Shown here: positions 1-6,327 of the stretch, one piece after another
How the letters are laid out: each line of letters begins with the position of its first letter
Position numbering within the stretch: position 1 is the first letter of the stretch
NCBI GenBank assembly: GCA_025937115.1
Contig: JAICSB010000184.1
Span: 1 to 6,566 of the forward strand
DNA length: 6,566 nucleotides
Reading direction: 5' to 3'
Origin: Pseudonocardiaceae bacterium
GTDB lineage: Bacteria; Actinomycetota; Actinomycetes; Mycobacteriales; Pseudonocardiaceae
The notes under the pieces: generated by a model
Seen by the model: the letters and a program-made list of their open reading frames with translations, nothing else
Database searches by the model: none
Told to the model about the DNA's origin: nothing
Position numbers and translations under genes: made by a program

Positions 1-1
1 C

Positions 2-1501
2 GGTGGCCGGACCCGAAACGGGCCCCCGCGGTGCCGCCCCATGGACATAGAGTTGTCGACGATCGCGCGGTGCCACGTCGTGATGCCTTGGCTGGGGCAG
101 CTCGTAGTGAACCGGTCGGGAATGATCGGCGTACTGGCGTTCGGCATTATAGATCTGGTGGAACTTCCATAACATGCGGGCGAAGTTCGTCTGGCCATGT
201 GCCAGGTGCCGGCCCACGATGCGCGCGGTCTTGGCCAGCGCCGCCATCCCGAGATGCTTGCGGTTGATCACCTCTTGGGTCTTCACCAACTCTCGGTAGA
301 ACTGCGCCAGCGGCAGCCTCGTCGGCAGCACGGCGTGCTGGATGTCGAACAACCGGTAGTCCAGCGACGTCAGGGCCCGAGCCTCGGTGTGCCAGATCTC
401 AGTTCCCGGGTAGGGCGTCATCACCGACAGGTGCACGATCTCGGGAACAGCCAGGGCCCACTCGCGGACCTGCTGGAACCGTTCGACGTCCCACTGCGGG
501 TCGACGATGAGGTTGATCGCGACGGCCAGGCCGAGCTTGCGGGCGACCTCCAGCGCCCGGAAGTTGTCGTCGGGGCTGACCCGCTTGCGGAACAGCTCCA
601 GGCCCTCGGCGTCGAGCGCCTCCATGCCGAGGAACATGTACTTCAGCCCGAGCCGGCGCCAGCGCTTGAAGACCTCCTCGTTGCGCAGCAGCACATCGGC
701 CCGGGTCTCCAGGTAGTAGGACTTGTGGATGTTGCGGCGTTCCAGCTCGGCGGCGATCGCGTCGCCGTGTTCCGGCCGGATGAATGCGACGTCGTCGACG
801 ATGAACACGCCCGGTTCTGGCACCGCGGCGAGGTCGTCGACGGCCGCCTCCGGGGAGGCCCGGCGGTAGCTGCGGCCGTAGAACGTCCACGCCGAGCAGA
901 ACGAGCAGTCCCACGGGCAGCCGCGGGTGAACTCCACCGACGCGGCCGGGTCCAGCACCCCGATGAAGTACCGTTTGCGGCGGCGCAGCAGGTCGCGGGC
1001 GGGTAAGGGCGCGTCGATGCTGGTCAGCATGCCGGGTGCGCCGGGTCCGGTGCCGGTGAGCGTGACCGCACCGGGTACCTCGTGCGCCGCCCGGTCCGGC
1101 AGCGCCGCGAGCAGCAGGGGTGCGGCGACCTCCCCCTCGCCGCGCAGCACCGCGTCGATCGCGCCGTCAGCTTGGTCGAGGACGTGCTTGGCGATGAACG
1201 ACACGGAGTGACCGCCGACGAACACATACGGGCTGGGTCGCAGTCGCTTCACCCGGTGCGCGAGATCGATCACCTCGGGAACATTCGCGAGATAGTTCAG
1301 CCCGAACGCGACGGCGTCCGGCTCGAACCGGGCCAGCTCCCGGTCCAGCTCGGCGGTGGTGTGGGTCTGCAGGTCGATGATCGCGACCTGATGCCCCGCC
1401 TCCCGGGCGGCCGCGGCCACCCGCTCCAACCCCAATGGCTCAAGCCGCAGAAACAGCTCCGAATACATCAATGCACTCGGGTGCACGAACAGCACCCGCA
1501 T
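2..1501 (-). CDS. hpnR: Hopanoid C-3 methylase HpnR (B12-binding radical SAM), 3' end outside window
   Basis: This frame reads for 500 codons from an ATG at 1501 to the left edge without a stop, so the extreme C-terminus is missing. Residues 1-140 or so form a cobalamin-binding-type Rossmann domain: it opens MRVLFVHPSALMYSE and contains GGHS at 96-99 and GEGE at 121-124. The radical SAM core follows, with the [4Fe-4S] cysteines as C195-x3-C199-x2-C202 inside GCPWDCSFCSAWTFYGRSYR. That motif and the N-terminus match what I know of HpnR, which methylates ring A of hopanoids at C-3 using SAM and methylcobalamin. The tail from about residue 470 is Pro/Arg/His-rich and probably ends just past the edge. 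An AAGGGGG ribosome site (1507-1513) lies 5 nt before the ATG and supports this start. Another class B radical SAM methylase, such as the C-2 methylase HpnP, is possible but fits the motif less well. The substrate is inferred from family only. Confidence 0.85.
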   Translation of the reverse strand, partial: MRVLFVHPSALMYSELFLRLEPLGLERVAAAAREAGHQVAIIDLQTHTTAELDRELARFEPDAVAFGLNYLANVPEVIDLAHRVKRLRPSPYVFVGGHSVSFIAKHVLDQADGAIDAVLRGEGEVAAPLLLAALPDRAAHEVPGAVTLTGTGPGAPGMLTSIDAPLPARDLLRRRKRYFIGVLDPAASVEFTRGCPWDCSFCSAWTFYGRSYRRASPEAAVDDLAAVPEPGVFIVDDVAFIRPEHGDAIAAELERRNIHKSYYLETRADVLLRNEEVFKRWRRLGLKYMFLGMEALDAEGLELFRKRVSPDDNFRALEVARKLGLAVAINLIVDPQWDVERFQQVREWALAVPEIVHLSVMTPYPGTEIWHTEARALTSLDYRLFDIQHAVLPTRLPLAQFYRELVKTQEVINRKHLGMAALAKTARIVGRHLAHGQTNFARMLWKFHQIYNAERQYADHSRPVHYELPQPRHHDVAPRDRRQLYVHGAAPRGPVSGPAT

Positions 1502-1632
1502 AATGGCCCCCTTAGAGTCGACATGTGCACTGTTAGACCACCCAGGCACATTGCTGGCGACTTACCCACCGGCGAAGGCGCACAAACGGGGTCGCGCGAG
1601 CGGGTCGGCGGATCATCGACGCCGCAACGTGC
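1502..1632 (-). other. Intergenic leader of hpnR
   Basis: This is a 131-bp gap between the stop of the upstream lipoprotein gene and the hpnR start, both on the minus strand. It holds the hpnR ribosome site at its left end. A short 5-bp inverted repeat (1606-1610 with 1620-1624, 9-nt loop) lies just after the lipoprotein stop. It is too weak, and lacks a T run, to call a terminator. I cannot identify a convincing -10/-35 pair, so whether hpnR is co-transcribed with the lipoprotein or has its own promoter is open. Confidence 0.4.
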
Positions 1633-2280
1633 TCACCTGGTCGGCGTAGGCGATTCCGTCGGCGCAGTAGTGCTGCTCGTCCCGTTTACCTCAGCCAGGT
1701 TCTGACATTCGGGCGCCTGGTCGATGGCGGCACGCAGCTGCGGGTCCGCGGTGAGCGTGTTGAACAGGCCGACGACGTGGCTGGCCGCACCGAAGGCTCG
1801 CGTCATCGCGGCCGCGTCGTTGGGATTAGCCTGGTTGAGCTGCGTCAACGTGTCGTTGAGACTGTCCCGCAACTGGCTGAGCTGGGTGGTCATCTGACCC
1901 AGGATCTGCGGCCCGTTCGCTACTGGGGGCGGGCCGATTGCGGAGATCCGGTCGGTCGCCTGTTGGGTGGCGTTTCGCGCATTGCCTAGATAGTTGATGT
2001 AAGCCTGCCGCGTTGCGGCCATGTTGTTGAGGTCAGGCTGAGGTGGCGAGCCGAGCTGGCCCAAGGCAGGGCGCAGCGCCTGGCACATCGACGTGGCCCA
2101 GGTGACGGCCGCCGCCTGCGGTTGGGCCGGCGGCGTCGAGCTCATCACCGGTGGCGAAGGCGCGGTGGACGACGCGCCAGGTGCGTTGGTGGGATTGGCA
2201 CAACCAGCCAGCGCAAACCCCGCGGCGACAACGACAACGGCAAGCGGACGGCGCAGGATCGCGCCCTTCGTTCTCTGCAT
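1633..2280 (-). CDS. Small secreted lipoprotein of unknown function
   Basis: The product is a 215-residue predicted lipoprotein. An Arg/Lys-bearing start (MQRTKGAILRRP) and a hydrophobic stretch lead to a lipobox LAGC with the lipidated cysteine at residue 27, so it should be anchored outside the cytoplasmic membrane. A Pro/Ser/Thr/Ala-rich linker (about 30-57) follows, then a mostly helical, Gln/Asn/Ala-rich domain (about 58-195). C66 and C192 sit at the two ends of that domain and could pair in a disulfide. The C-terminus is a Ser/Thr/Pro-rich tail. The frame extends 21 codons further upstream, but the ATG at 2280 is preferred: AGGAG lies 8 nt before it and the signal peptide then begins properly. 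I do not recognise a named family, although small helical lipoproteins of this layout are common in mycobacteria. It lies 131 bp upstream of hpnR on the same strand, so a shared transcript and an envelope-lipid role are possible but only inferred. Confidence 0.8.
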   Translation of the reverse strand: MQRTKGAILRRPLAVVVVAAGFALAGCANPTNAPGASSTAPSPPVMSSTPPAQPQAAAVTWATSMCQALRPALGQLGSPPQPDLNNMAATRQAYINYLGNARNATQQATDRISAIGPPPVANGPQILGQMTTQLSQLRDSLNDTLTQLNQANPNDAAAMTRAFGAASHVVGLFNTLTADPQLRAAIDQAPECQNLAEVNGTSSTTAPTESPTPTR

Positions 2281-2352
2281 CGCAAGTGCTCCTGTTTCTC
2301 TATCGGACCGGGCTCCCCGCCTGGCCGTTTGCACGTAATACAACCGGCTACC

Positions 2353-2381
2353 CGGTCGCGCGGACGGTAACCGCGCGACCG
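2353..2381. repeat. 11-bp perfect inverted repeat, 7-nt loop
   Basis: CGGTCGCGCGG at 2353-2363 is the exact reverse complement of CCGCGCGACCG at 2371-2381, with ACGGTAA between. It lies 73 bp upstream of the minus-strand lipoprotein start, where it could be a regulator's binding site around the promoter or a GC-rich hairpin in the leader. No T run follows on either strand, so a classical terminator is unlikely. Confidence 0.7.
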
Positions 2382-2531
2382 CCTACGAATTCGTGTCGCA
2401 CACCTGGTGCCAACCGGCGCAATTGCGATTCCCAGCCCGCTATCTGGGCGATCGTTCCGAGCTGCCTGACGGCTGTTACCCAATCGTCTTGCCCACGTTC
2501 TCAAGATCGTCGATACTGAGCGGTGGTGACC

Positions 2532-2561
2532 GTGCAGGCATGGGTGCAGGCATGGGTGCAG
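2532..2561. repeat. 12-bp tandem repeat, 2.5 copies
   Basis: The unit GTGCAGGCATGG occurs at 2532-2543 and 2544-2555, followed by a half copy GTGCAG at 2556-2561. The copies are identical. It lies in non-coding DNA between the lipoprotein genes. It is probably a minor minisatellite-like expansion, and its copy number may differ between strains. Confidence 0.75.
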
Positions 2562-2703
2562 CCAGCCGGGCCGCCTGGAGCGCGAAGGGGACCGAGCCTC
2601 GGTCCGGGGTCACTGATAGTCCCGGAAGGAATCGACCGGCGTGGCGGGCGTAGCGCTGGTCGTGGATGCGGTCGCAGGGGTTGACCCACCACCGACGGAA
2701 ATG

Positions 2704-2735
2704 TTGACCTTATTCCGTATTGAGTGAAATATGAG
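2704..2735 (+). promoter_or_regulatory. Candidate promoter for the plus-strand lipoprotein gene
   Basis: An AT-rich patch stands out from its GC-rich surroundings. TTGACC (2704-2709) resembles a housekeeping-sigma -35 box. Possible -10 boxes are AAATAT (2727-2732, 17-nt spacing) or TATGAG (2730-2735, 20-nt spacing); both are poor matches. It lies about 70-100 bp before the start codon at 2805, a sensible distance. The assignment rests on the match and base composition only. Confidence 0.3.
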
Positions 2736-2804
2736 CATTGGGTCAAATCACTGGACCACGGCGAGGTTACGGACTTCCAACTGCCGGTCGGGGAGAGGTC
2801 AGCG

Positions 2805-3359
2805 ATGCAGATTCGGTCCTGGTATGTCCTGCTCTCCACGGCATGGCTGCTCGCTGGGCTGGTCGGCTGCGGCGGCAAGGAGATCGACGAGCCGGTCACC
2901 AAGATGTCCGATCTGGTGGCCCTGTGCAGCGGTCGGCATTCCACCACCGCGGCTGCTTACACCGGCGCACCCCCGCATCCGATCCTCGTCGTCAGACCAC
3001 AGGGTGCGGTCCAGGACATGTTGGAGAACCCGAGATTGGCCGTCTACGGGCCGCCCTGGAACCCTCAGGACCCGACAGCAGTCCAACTGGTGGCGTGCAC
3101 CGAGAGCGACGGTGGCGGAGCGGACTCGGGTCTGCTATGCCCATACCCCTCCGGGCAGTCAGCGTCGCTGCGGTTCGCGGACTACACCATCACGGTCTAC
3201 GAGGCGCGCACCGGCGCGAAGGTCGGCGAAGCTCACGTCGAGGCCCGCGACACCTGTCCTTTATCAGCATCGGTCTACCGGCAAGACCCAGTGGTGTATG
3301 CGGCGCCATCACCTCAGCAGTATTTCGACGCACTGGAAACCTTTGTGAACCGGAGATAG
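2805..3359 (+). CDS. Small cysteine-rich secreted lipoprotein of unknown function
   Basis: The product is a 184-residue predicted lipoprotein. A signal peptide MQIRSWYVLLSTAWLLAGLV leads to a lipobox (LVGC) with the lipidated cysteine at residue 22. The mature part has four more cysteines (41, 98, 112, 151), enough for two disulfides, which fits an extracytoplasmic fold. Recognisable patches are VQLVAC (93-98), LCPY (111-114), ITVYEARTGAKVGE (129-142) and TCP (150-152). I recall a similar pattern (a QLVxC strand, then a VYEARTGK strand, then CP) in uncharacterised secreted proteins of actinobacteria and some other bacteria, but I cannot name the family or a function. The frame could start 27 codons earlier, but the ATG at 2805 has GGGAGAGG (2791-2798) just before it and gives a proper signal peptide. 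It converges on dxs with 39 bp between the stop codons. Confidence 0.82.
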   Translation: MQIRSWYVLLSTAWLLAGLVGCGGKEIDEPVTKMSDLVALCSGRHSTTAAAYTGAPPHPILVVRPQGAVQDMLENPRLAVYGPPWNPQDPTAVQLVACTESDGGGADSGLLCPYPSGQSASLRFADYTITVYEARTGAKVGEAHVEARDTCPLSASVYRQDPVVYAAPSPQQYFDALETFVNRR

Positions 3360-3390
3360 CCGGCTGAAACTATCGTGAATTGACTCCAGT

Positions 3391-3400
3391 CTTTCTCCTT
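3391..3400 (-). promoter_or_regulatory. Orphan Shine-Dalgarno-like sequence at the dxs stop
   Basis: Immediately after dxs, overlapping its TAA stop, the minus strand reads AAGGAGAAAG, a strong ribosome-site match. No ATG or GTG follows at 5-12 nt, and the downstream frames are short. It looks like the site for a former next gene of the operon, although a chance match cannot be excluded. Confidence 0.35.
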
Positions 3401-5192
3401 ACCTGACGGTGGCCGGCACCGGCATGGACCAGTGCGGGGCCGAGCCATTGCCCACCGGCGCCGCGATTGGGGCGACCGATCTGGCGGCGCGGACGATGCC
3501 GGCGACGTCCAGGTCGTGTTCCCGCAGCAACTCACCACGTCCCGCGTGCGGGAGGAAGTGCTGGCCCAGGCACAGGGTGCGCAGCTCGGCCCGGGAGCCG
3601 ATGGACCGCAACGATCGGGCCACCGCGTCCCCGAAACCACCGGCGTCGGCGTTCTCCTCGATGGTGACCACCAGCCGGTAGCCATCGGCCGCGCGGGCCA
3701 GTGCCGGATCCACTGGCAGCAGCCAGCGTGGATCCACCACGGTGACGTCCTCGCCGGCCGACGCGAGCTCGGCGGCGGCCGCCACTGCGGCCTGCGCGCA
3801 GGCTCCGGCCGCCACCACCAGCACGCCCCCGCAGCCGTTGCGGGCCAACACATCAGCCCCGCCGATCCGTCCGATCGCCGGCAGGTCCGGGCCCACCGCA
3901 CCCTTGGGGAAGCGCACCGCAGCTGGGCCGGGGTGCGCGATGGCCTCGTGCAGCAGCACGCGCAGCCGCGGTGCGTCGCGCGGCGCGGCTACCCGCATCC
4001 CGGGCACGACGCCGAGCAGGGACAGGTCCCACATCCCGTTGTGGGAGGGCCCGTCGTTGCCGGTGACACCGGCCCGGTCGAGCACGAAGGTGACCGGCAG
4101 GTGGTGCAGCGCCACGTCCATCAAGACCTGGTCGAAGGCCCGGTTGAGGAACGTCGCGTACACGCATACCACCGGATGCAGGCCGCCCATCGCCAGGCCG
4201 GCCGCGGTGGTGACGGCGTGCTGTTCGGCGATCCCGACGTCGAACACCCGGTCGGGGAACTGCGCGGCGAAGCGGTGCAGCCCGGTCGGGTGCAGCATCG
4301 CGGCGGTCAGCGCCACCACCTCCGGGCGCTCCCGGGCGCTAGCCAGCAGCTCGTCAGCCATCACCCCGGTCCACGACGGTCCCGCTGCAGCCGTCGGTGG
4401 GGACACCGAGTGCATGCAGTCCACCTCGTCGTTCTCGGCGGGCGGGTGTCCCTTGCCCTTGACGGTCACGCAGTGCACCAGCACCGCGCGTCCGACTGCC
4501 CGGGCCTGGCGCAGCGCCGCTTCCACGGCTGCGATGTCGTGGCCGTCCACCGGCCCGAGGTAGGTCAGACCCAGCTCGTCGAACACCGACCGGGACACCT
4601 CCAGGCGTCGCAACGTGCTCAGGTGCACCGGGAGCGAGCCGACCGTCGGCGAGTAGGAGCGGCCGTTGTCGTTGAGCACTACGATCACCGGACGCTGCGG
4701 TGATCCGCCGATGTTGTTCAACGCCTCCCAGCACATCCCACCGGTCAGTGCACCGTCGCCGACCACCGCGACCACCGCGCGCTCCCGCTGGCCGCGCAGT
4801 TCGAAGGCGCGCGCCAGACCGTCGGCGTAGGACAGGGCGGTCGAGGCGTGCGAGTTCTCCACCAGGTCGTGCTCGCTCTCCGCGCGGCTGGGATAGCCCG
4901 ACAGGCCGCCGGCGCTGCGTAGCCGGGCGAAGCCCGCGCGCCGCCCGGTGAGCAGTTTGTGCACGTATGCCTGGTGGCCGGTGTCCCAGATGATCGCGTC
5001 GGTGGGGGAGTCGAAGACTCGGTGCAGCCCGATGGTCAGCTCGACGACCCCGAGGTTGGGGCCGAGGTGCCCGCTGGTGCGCGGCACCGAGTCGATCAGC
5101 AGCGCCCTGATCTCCGCCGCCAACGTGGGCAGCACGGTCGCCGGCAACCCCCGCACGTCCCCCGGCCCCCGCACCCCGTCCAGCACCGACAT
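3399..5192 (-). CDS. dxs: 1-deoxy-D-xylulose-5-phosphate synthase (short-loop isoform)
   Basis: The enzyme condenses pyruvate with glyceraldehyde 3-phosphate, with loss of CO2, to make DXP, the entry step of the MEP isoprenoid pathway. It acts in the cytosol and depends on thiamine diphosphate and Mg2+. Visible hallmarks: SGHLGPNLG with the active-site-region His42; [10 protein letters not shown] (70-79); SHAS with His115; the thiamine-binding GDGALTGG (145-152) with VLNDN (172-176); VGPVDGHD-like LGPVDGHD (212-219); the catalytic DVGIAEQHA with Glu323; and [10 protein letters not shown] (372-381) followed by SHNG. The C-terminal transketolase-like domain is complete. At 597 residues it is shorter than usual (about 620-640). 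The missing part is mainly between HLSTLR (190-195) and FDELGL (204-209), where ordinary Dxs has a loop some 40 residues longer. The start at 5192 fits the Dxs N-terminus; only a weak GGTGA lies upstream. It is the third gene in order after ispH and hpnH, and probably a second Dxs dedicated to this cluster. Confidence 0.95.
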   Translation of the reverse strand: MSVLDGVRGPGDVRGLPATVLPTLAAEIRALLIDSVPRTSGHLGPNLGVVELTIGLHRVFDSPTDAIIWDTGHQAYVHKLLTGRRAGFARLRSAGGLSGYPSRAESEHDLVENSHASTALSYADGLARAFELRGQRERAVVAVVGDGALTGGMCWEALNNIGGSPQRPVIVVLNDNGRSYSPTVGSLPVHLSTLRRLEVSRSVFDELGLTYLGPVDGHDIAAVEAALRQARAVGRAVLVHCVTVKGKGHPPAENDEVDCMHSVSPPTAAAGPSWTGVMADELLASARERPEVVALTAAMLHPTGLHRFAAQFPDRVFDVGIAEQHAVTTAAGLAMGGLHPVVCVYATFLNRAFDQVLMDVALHHLPVTFVLDRAGVTGNDGPSHNGMWDLSLLGVVPGMRVAAPRDAPRLRVLLHEAIAHPGPAAVRFPKGAVGPDLPAIGRIGGADVLARNGCGGVLVVAAGACAQAAVAAAAELASAGEDVTVVDPRWLLPVDPALARAADGYRLVVTIEENADAGGFGDAVARSLRSIGSRAELRTLCLGQHFLPHAGRGELLREHDLDVAGIVRAARSVAPIAAPVGNGSAPHWSMPVPATVR

Positions 5193-5210
5193 CGCCGATC
5201 ACCGTCCCGT

Positions 5211-5268
5211 GTTCTGGAGACAGACTGCGGTTATCCCGGGTGTTGTGACCGCGTTCTGTCTCCAGAAC
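5211..5268. repeat. 14-bp perfect inverted repeat; paired operator-like dyads
   Basis: GTTCTGGAGACAGA (5211-5224) is the exact reverse complement of TCTGTCTCCAGAAC (5255-5268). The pairing resumes inside with GCGGT (5227-5231) against ACCGC (5248-5252). As RNA it would form a stem of about 21 positions with a 16-nt loop. The right arm extended by two bases, GTTCTGTCTCCAGAAC (5253-5268), is itself a 6+4+6 palindrome. The left arm (5211-5226) is a near copy of the same dyad, with two outer mismatches, and the two centres lie 42 bp apart. The element starts 19 bp upstream of the dxs start codon. It may be a double operator, an mRNA hairpin controlling dxs, or a remnant of an inserted element. 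No T run supports a terminator. Confidence 0.75.
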
Positions 5269-5295
5269 GCGACGGGCCGGGCTTGCGACCGCAAT

Positions 5296-5325
5296 GACAT
5301 GGGGTCAGCCGACATGGGGTCAGCC
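5296..5325. repeat. 15-bp tandem duplication across the hpnH stop codon
   Basis: GACATGGGGTCAGCC occurs twice in direct succession (5296-5310 and 5311-5325) without a mismatch. On the minus strand the unit reads GGCTGACCCCATGTC. The first copy in gene order contains the hpnH TGA stop, and the second carries a spare TGA. It looks like a recent replication-slippage duplication and does not change the HpnH protein. Confidence 0.85.
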
Positions 5326-6324
5326 GCCGATAGCGGCGCGCAGTGACTCCTTCAGCGATCCCATGGTGGCGACCACCGCGGTGGGCTCGTAGCCGCAGTG
5401 CGCCATGCAGTTGGCACACCGCGGGTCGCGCCCGCGACCGAACTTCGACCAGTCGGTGTCCTCGATCAGCTCCCGATAGGTCGCGGCGTAGCTGTCGTCG
5501 AGCAGGTAACACGGACGTTGCCAACCCAGCAGCGAGTACGACGGGATACCCCACGCGGTGCAGGCCAGTTCCCGCTTGCCTTCCAGGAAGTCCAGGAAGA
5601 TCGGCGAGTGGTTCAGCCGCCACTGCTTACGACGCCCATCGCCGAACGCCTTGGCGAACAGCTCACGGGTCTGCTCCACACCCAGCCAGTGCTCCTGGTC
5701 GGGTGCCTTGTCGTAGGCGTAGGCCGGGGAGATCTGCATGTTGTCGACGCCGAGATCATTGTTGAGGTAGTCGAGCACCTCGATCACGTCGTGCGGGGTG
5801 TCGGTGCTGAAGAACGTGGTGTTGGTCATCACCCGGAACCCGGCGGCCTTGGCTTGCCGGATCGCGTCGACCGCGGCGTCGAAGCCCCCGACCTTGCGCA
5901 CCGACTCGTCGTGGCGCTCGCGCAACCCGTCGATGTGCACCATCCAGGCGAAGTTGGGGTGCGGGGTGAACTTGTGCAGGTGCTTGGGCAACAGCAACGC
6001 GTTGGTGCACAAGAAGACGATCTTCTTACGGTCCAGCAGCTGCCGGGTGATCTCGTCGATCTGCGGGTGCATCAGCGGTTCGCCACCGGCGATGGAGACC
6101 ATCGGCGCGCCACACTCCTCGACGGCAGCGATCGCCTGCTCGACCGGCATCCGCTTCTTCAGCAGCGCGGCCGGCTGGGCGATCTTGCCGCAGCCGCCGC
6201 ATTTCAAATTGCACGCGAACAACGGCTCCAGCTCAACGAGCAGAGCGAACTTCTCCCGTCGCAACAGTTTTTGTTTCAGCAAGAAGCCGCCCAGCCGAAG
6301 AGATTGGCGTATGGGCATAGGCAT
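5320..6324 (-). CDS. hpnH: Adenosylhopane synthase HpnH (radical SAM)
   Basis: HpnH couples the 5'-deoxyadenosyl radical of SAM to the C30 hopanoid diploptene to give adenosylhopane, the first step in building the C35 side chain; it acts at the cytoplasmic side of the membrane. The 334-residue product has the usual family length. The radical SAM cysteines are C38-x3-C42-x2-C45 in LEPLFACNLKCGGCGKI. SIAGGEPLMHP follows, matching the SAM-binding GGEP motif, then FLCTNALLLPKHL and VHIDGL. The C-terminal part (the DUF3463-type extension of HpnH) keeps further cysteines at 255, 272, 303, 306 and 310, the last three in CANCMAHCGYEPTAV, a family signature. The ATG at 6324 is chosen over the one two codons later because AGAGAGGTGG lies 8 nt before it. 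It starts 3 nt after the ispH stop, which implies one transcript and likely translational coupling. Confidence 0.95.
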   Translation of the reverse strand: MPMPIRQSLRLGGFLLKQKLLRREKFALLVELEPLFACNLKCGGCGKIAQPAALLKKRMPVEQAIAAVEECGAPMVSIAGGEPLMHPQIDEITRQLLDRKKIVFLCTNALLLPKHLHKFTPHPNFAWMVHIDGLRERHDESVRKVGGFDAAVDAIRQAKAAGFRVMTNTTFFSTDTPHDVIEVLDYLNNDLGVDNMQISPAYAYDKAPDQEHWLGVEQTRELFAKAFGDGRRKQWRLNHSPIFLDFLEGKRELACTAWGIPSYSLLGWQRPCYLLDDSYAATYRELIEDTDWSKFGRGRDPRCANCMAHCGYEPTAVVATMGSLKESLRAAIGG

Positions 6325-6327
6325 TTC

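Larger units (their letters stand above)
2281..2804. other. Non-coding region between two divergent lipoprotein genes
   Basis: This 524-bp stretch lies between the two lipoprotein start codons and should hold promoters for both. I see no reading frame with a ribosome site and protein-like composition; the frames present are Arg/Pro/Ser-rich shadows. It contains the AGGAG site of the minus-strand gene (2289-2293), an 11-bp inverted repeat near 2353-2381, a 12-bp tandem repeat near 2532-2561, and an AT-rich patch near 2700-2735. The motif TTGACC occurs at 2681 and 2704 and inverted (GGTCAA) at 2741. The length is large for a simple intergenic gap in such a genome, so a small RNA or an eroded gene cannot be excluded. 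Confidence 0.55.

Noticed and set aside
197..1006. Plus-strand frame of 269 codons, and a minus-strand frame at 399-914
   Set aside because: Both overlap the HpnR frame, whose radical SAM motif is unmistakable. Their products are Arg/Pro/Gly/Gln-rich shadows.
1082..1705. Plus-strand frame of 207 codons bridging the hpnR start and the lipoprotein end
   Set aside because: It overlaps two supported minus-strand genes and their intergenic gap, and has no protein-like features.
2393..2653. Small plus-strand frame (86 codons) in the non-coding region
   Set aside because: Its Met/Gly/Ala run comes from the 12-bp repeat; no ribosome site and no family resemblance.
2344..2804. CRISPR array or tRNA in the long intergenic region
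   Set aside because: No regularly spaced repeats with unique spacers and no cloverleaf-compatible arms were seen; the only tandem unit is 12 bp without spacers.
3432..4703. Long plus-strand frame of 423 codons opposite dxs
   Set aside because: It is antisense to a clear Dxs. GC-rich third positions keep the opposite strand free of stops, and the product is a low-complexity His/Arg/Gln/Val mix without domains.
5211..5268. Rho-independent terminator between hpnH and dxs
   Set aside because: The stem is long, but no T run follows it on the minus strand, and it sits within an apparent operon.
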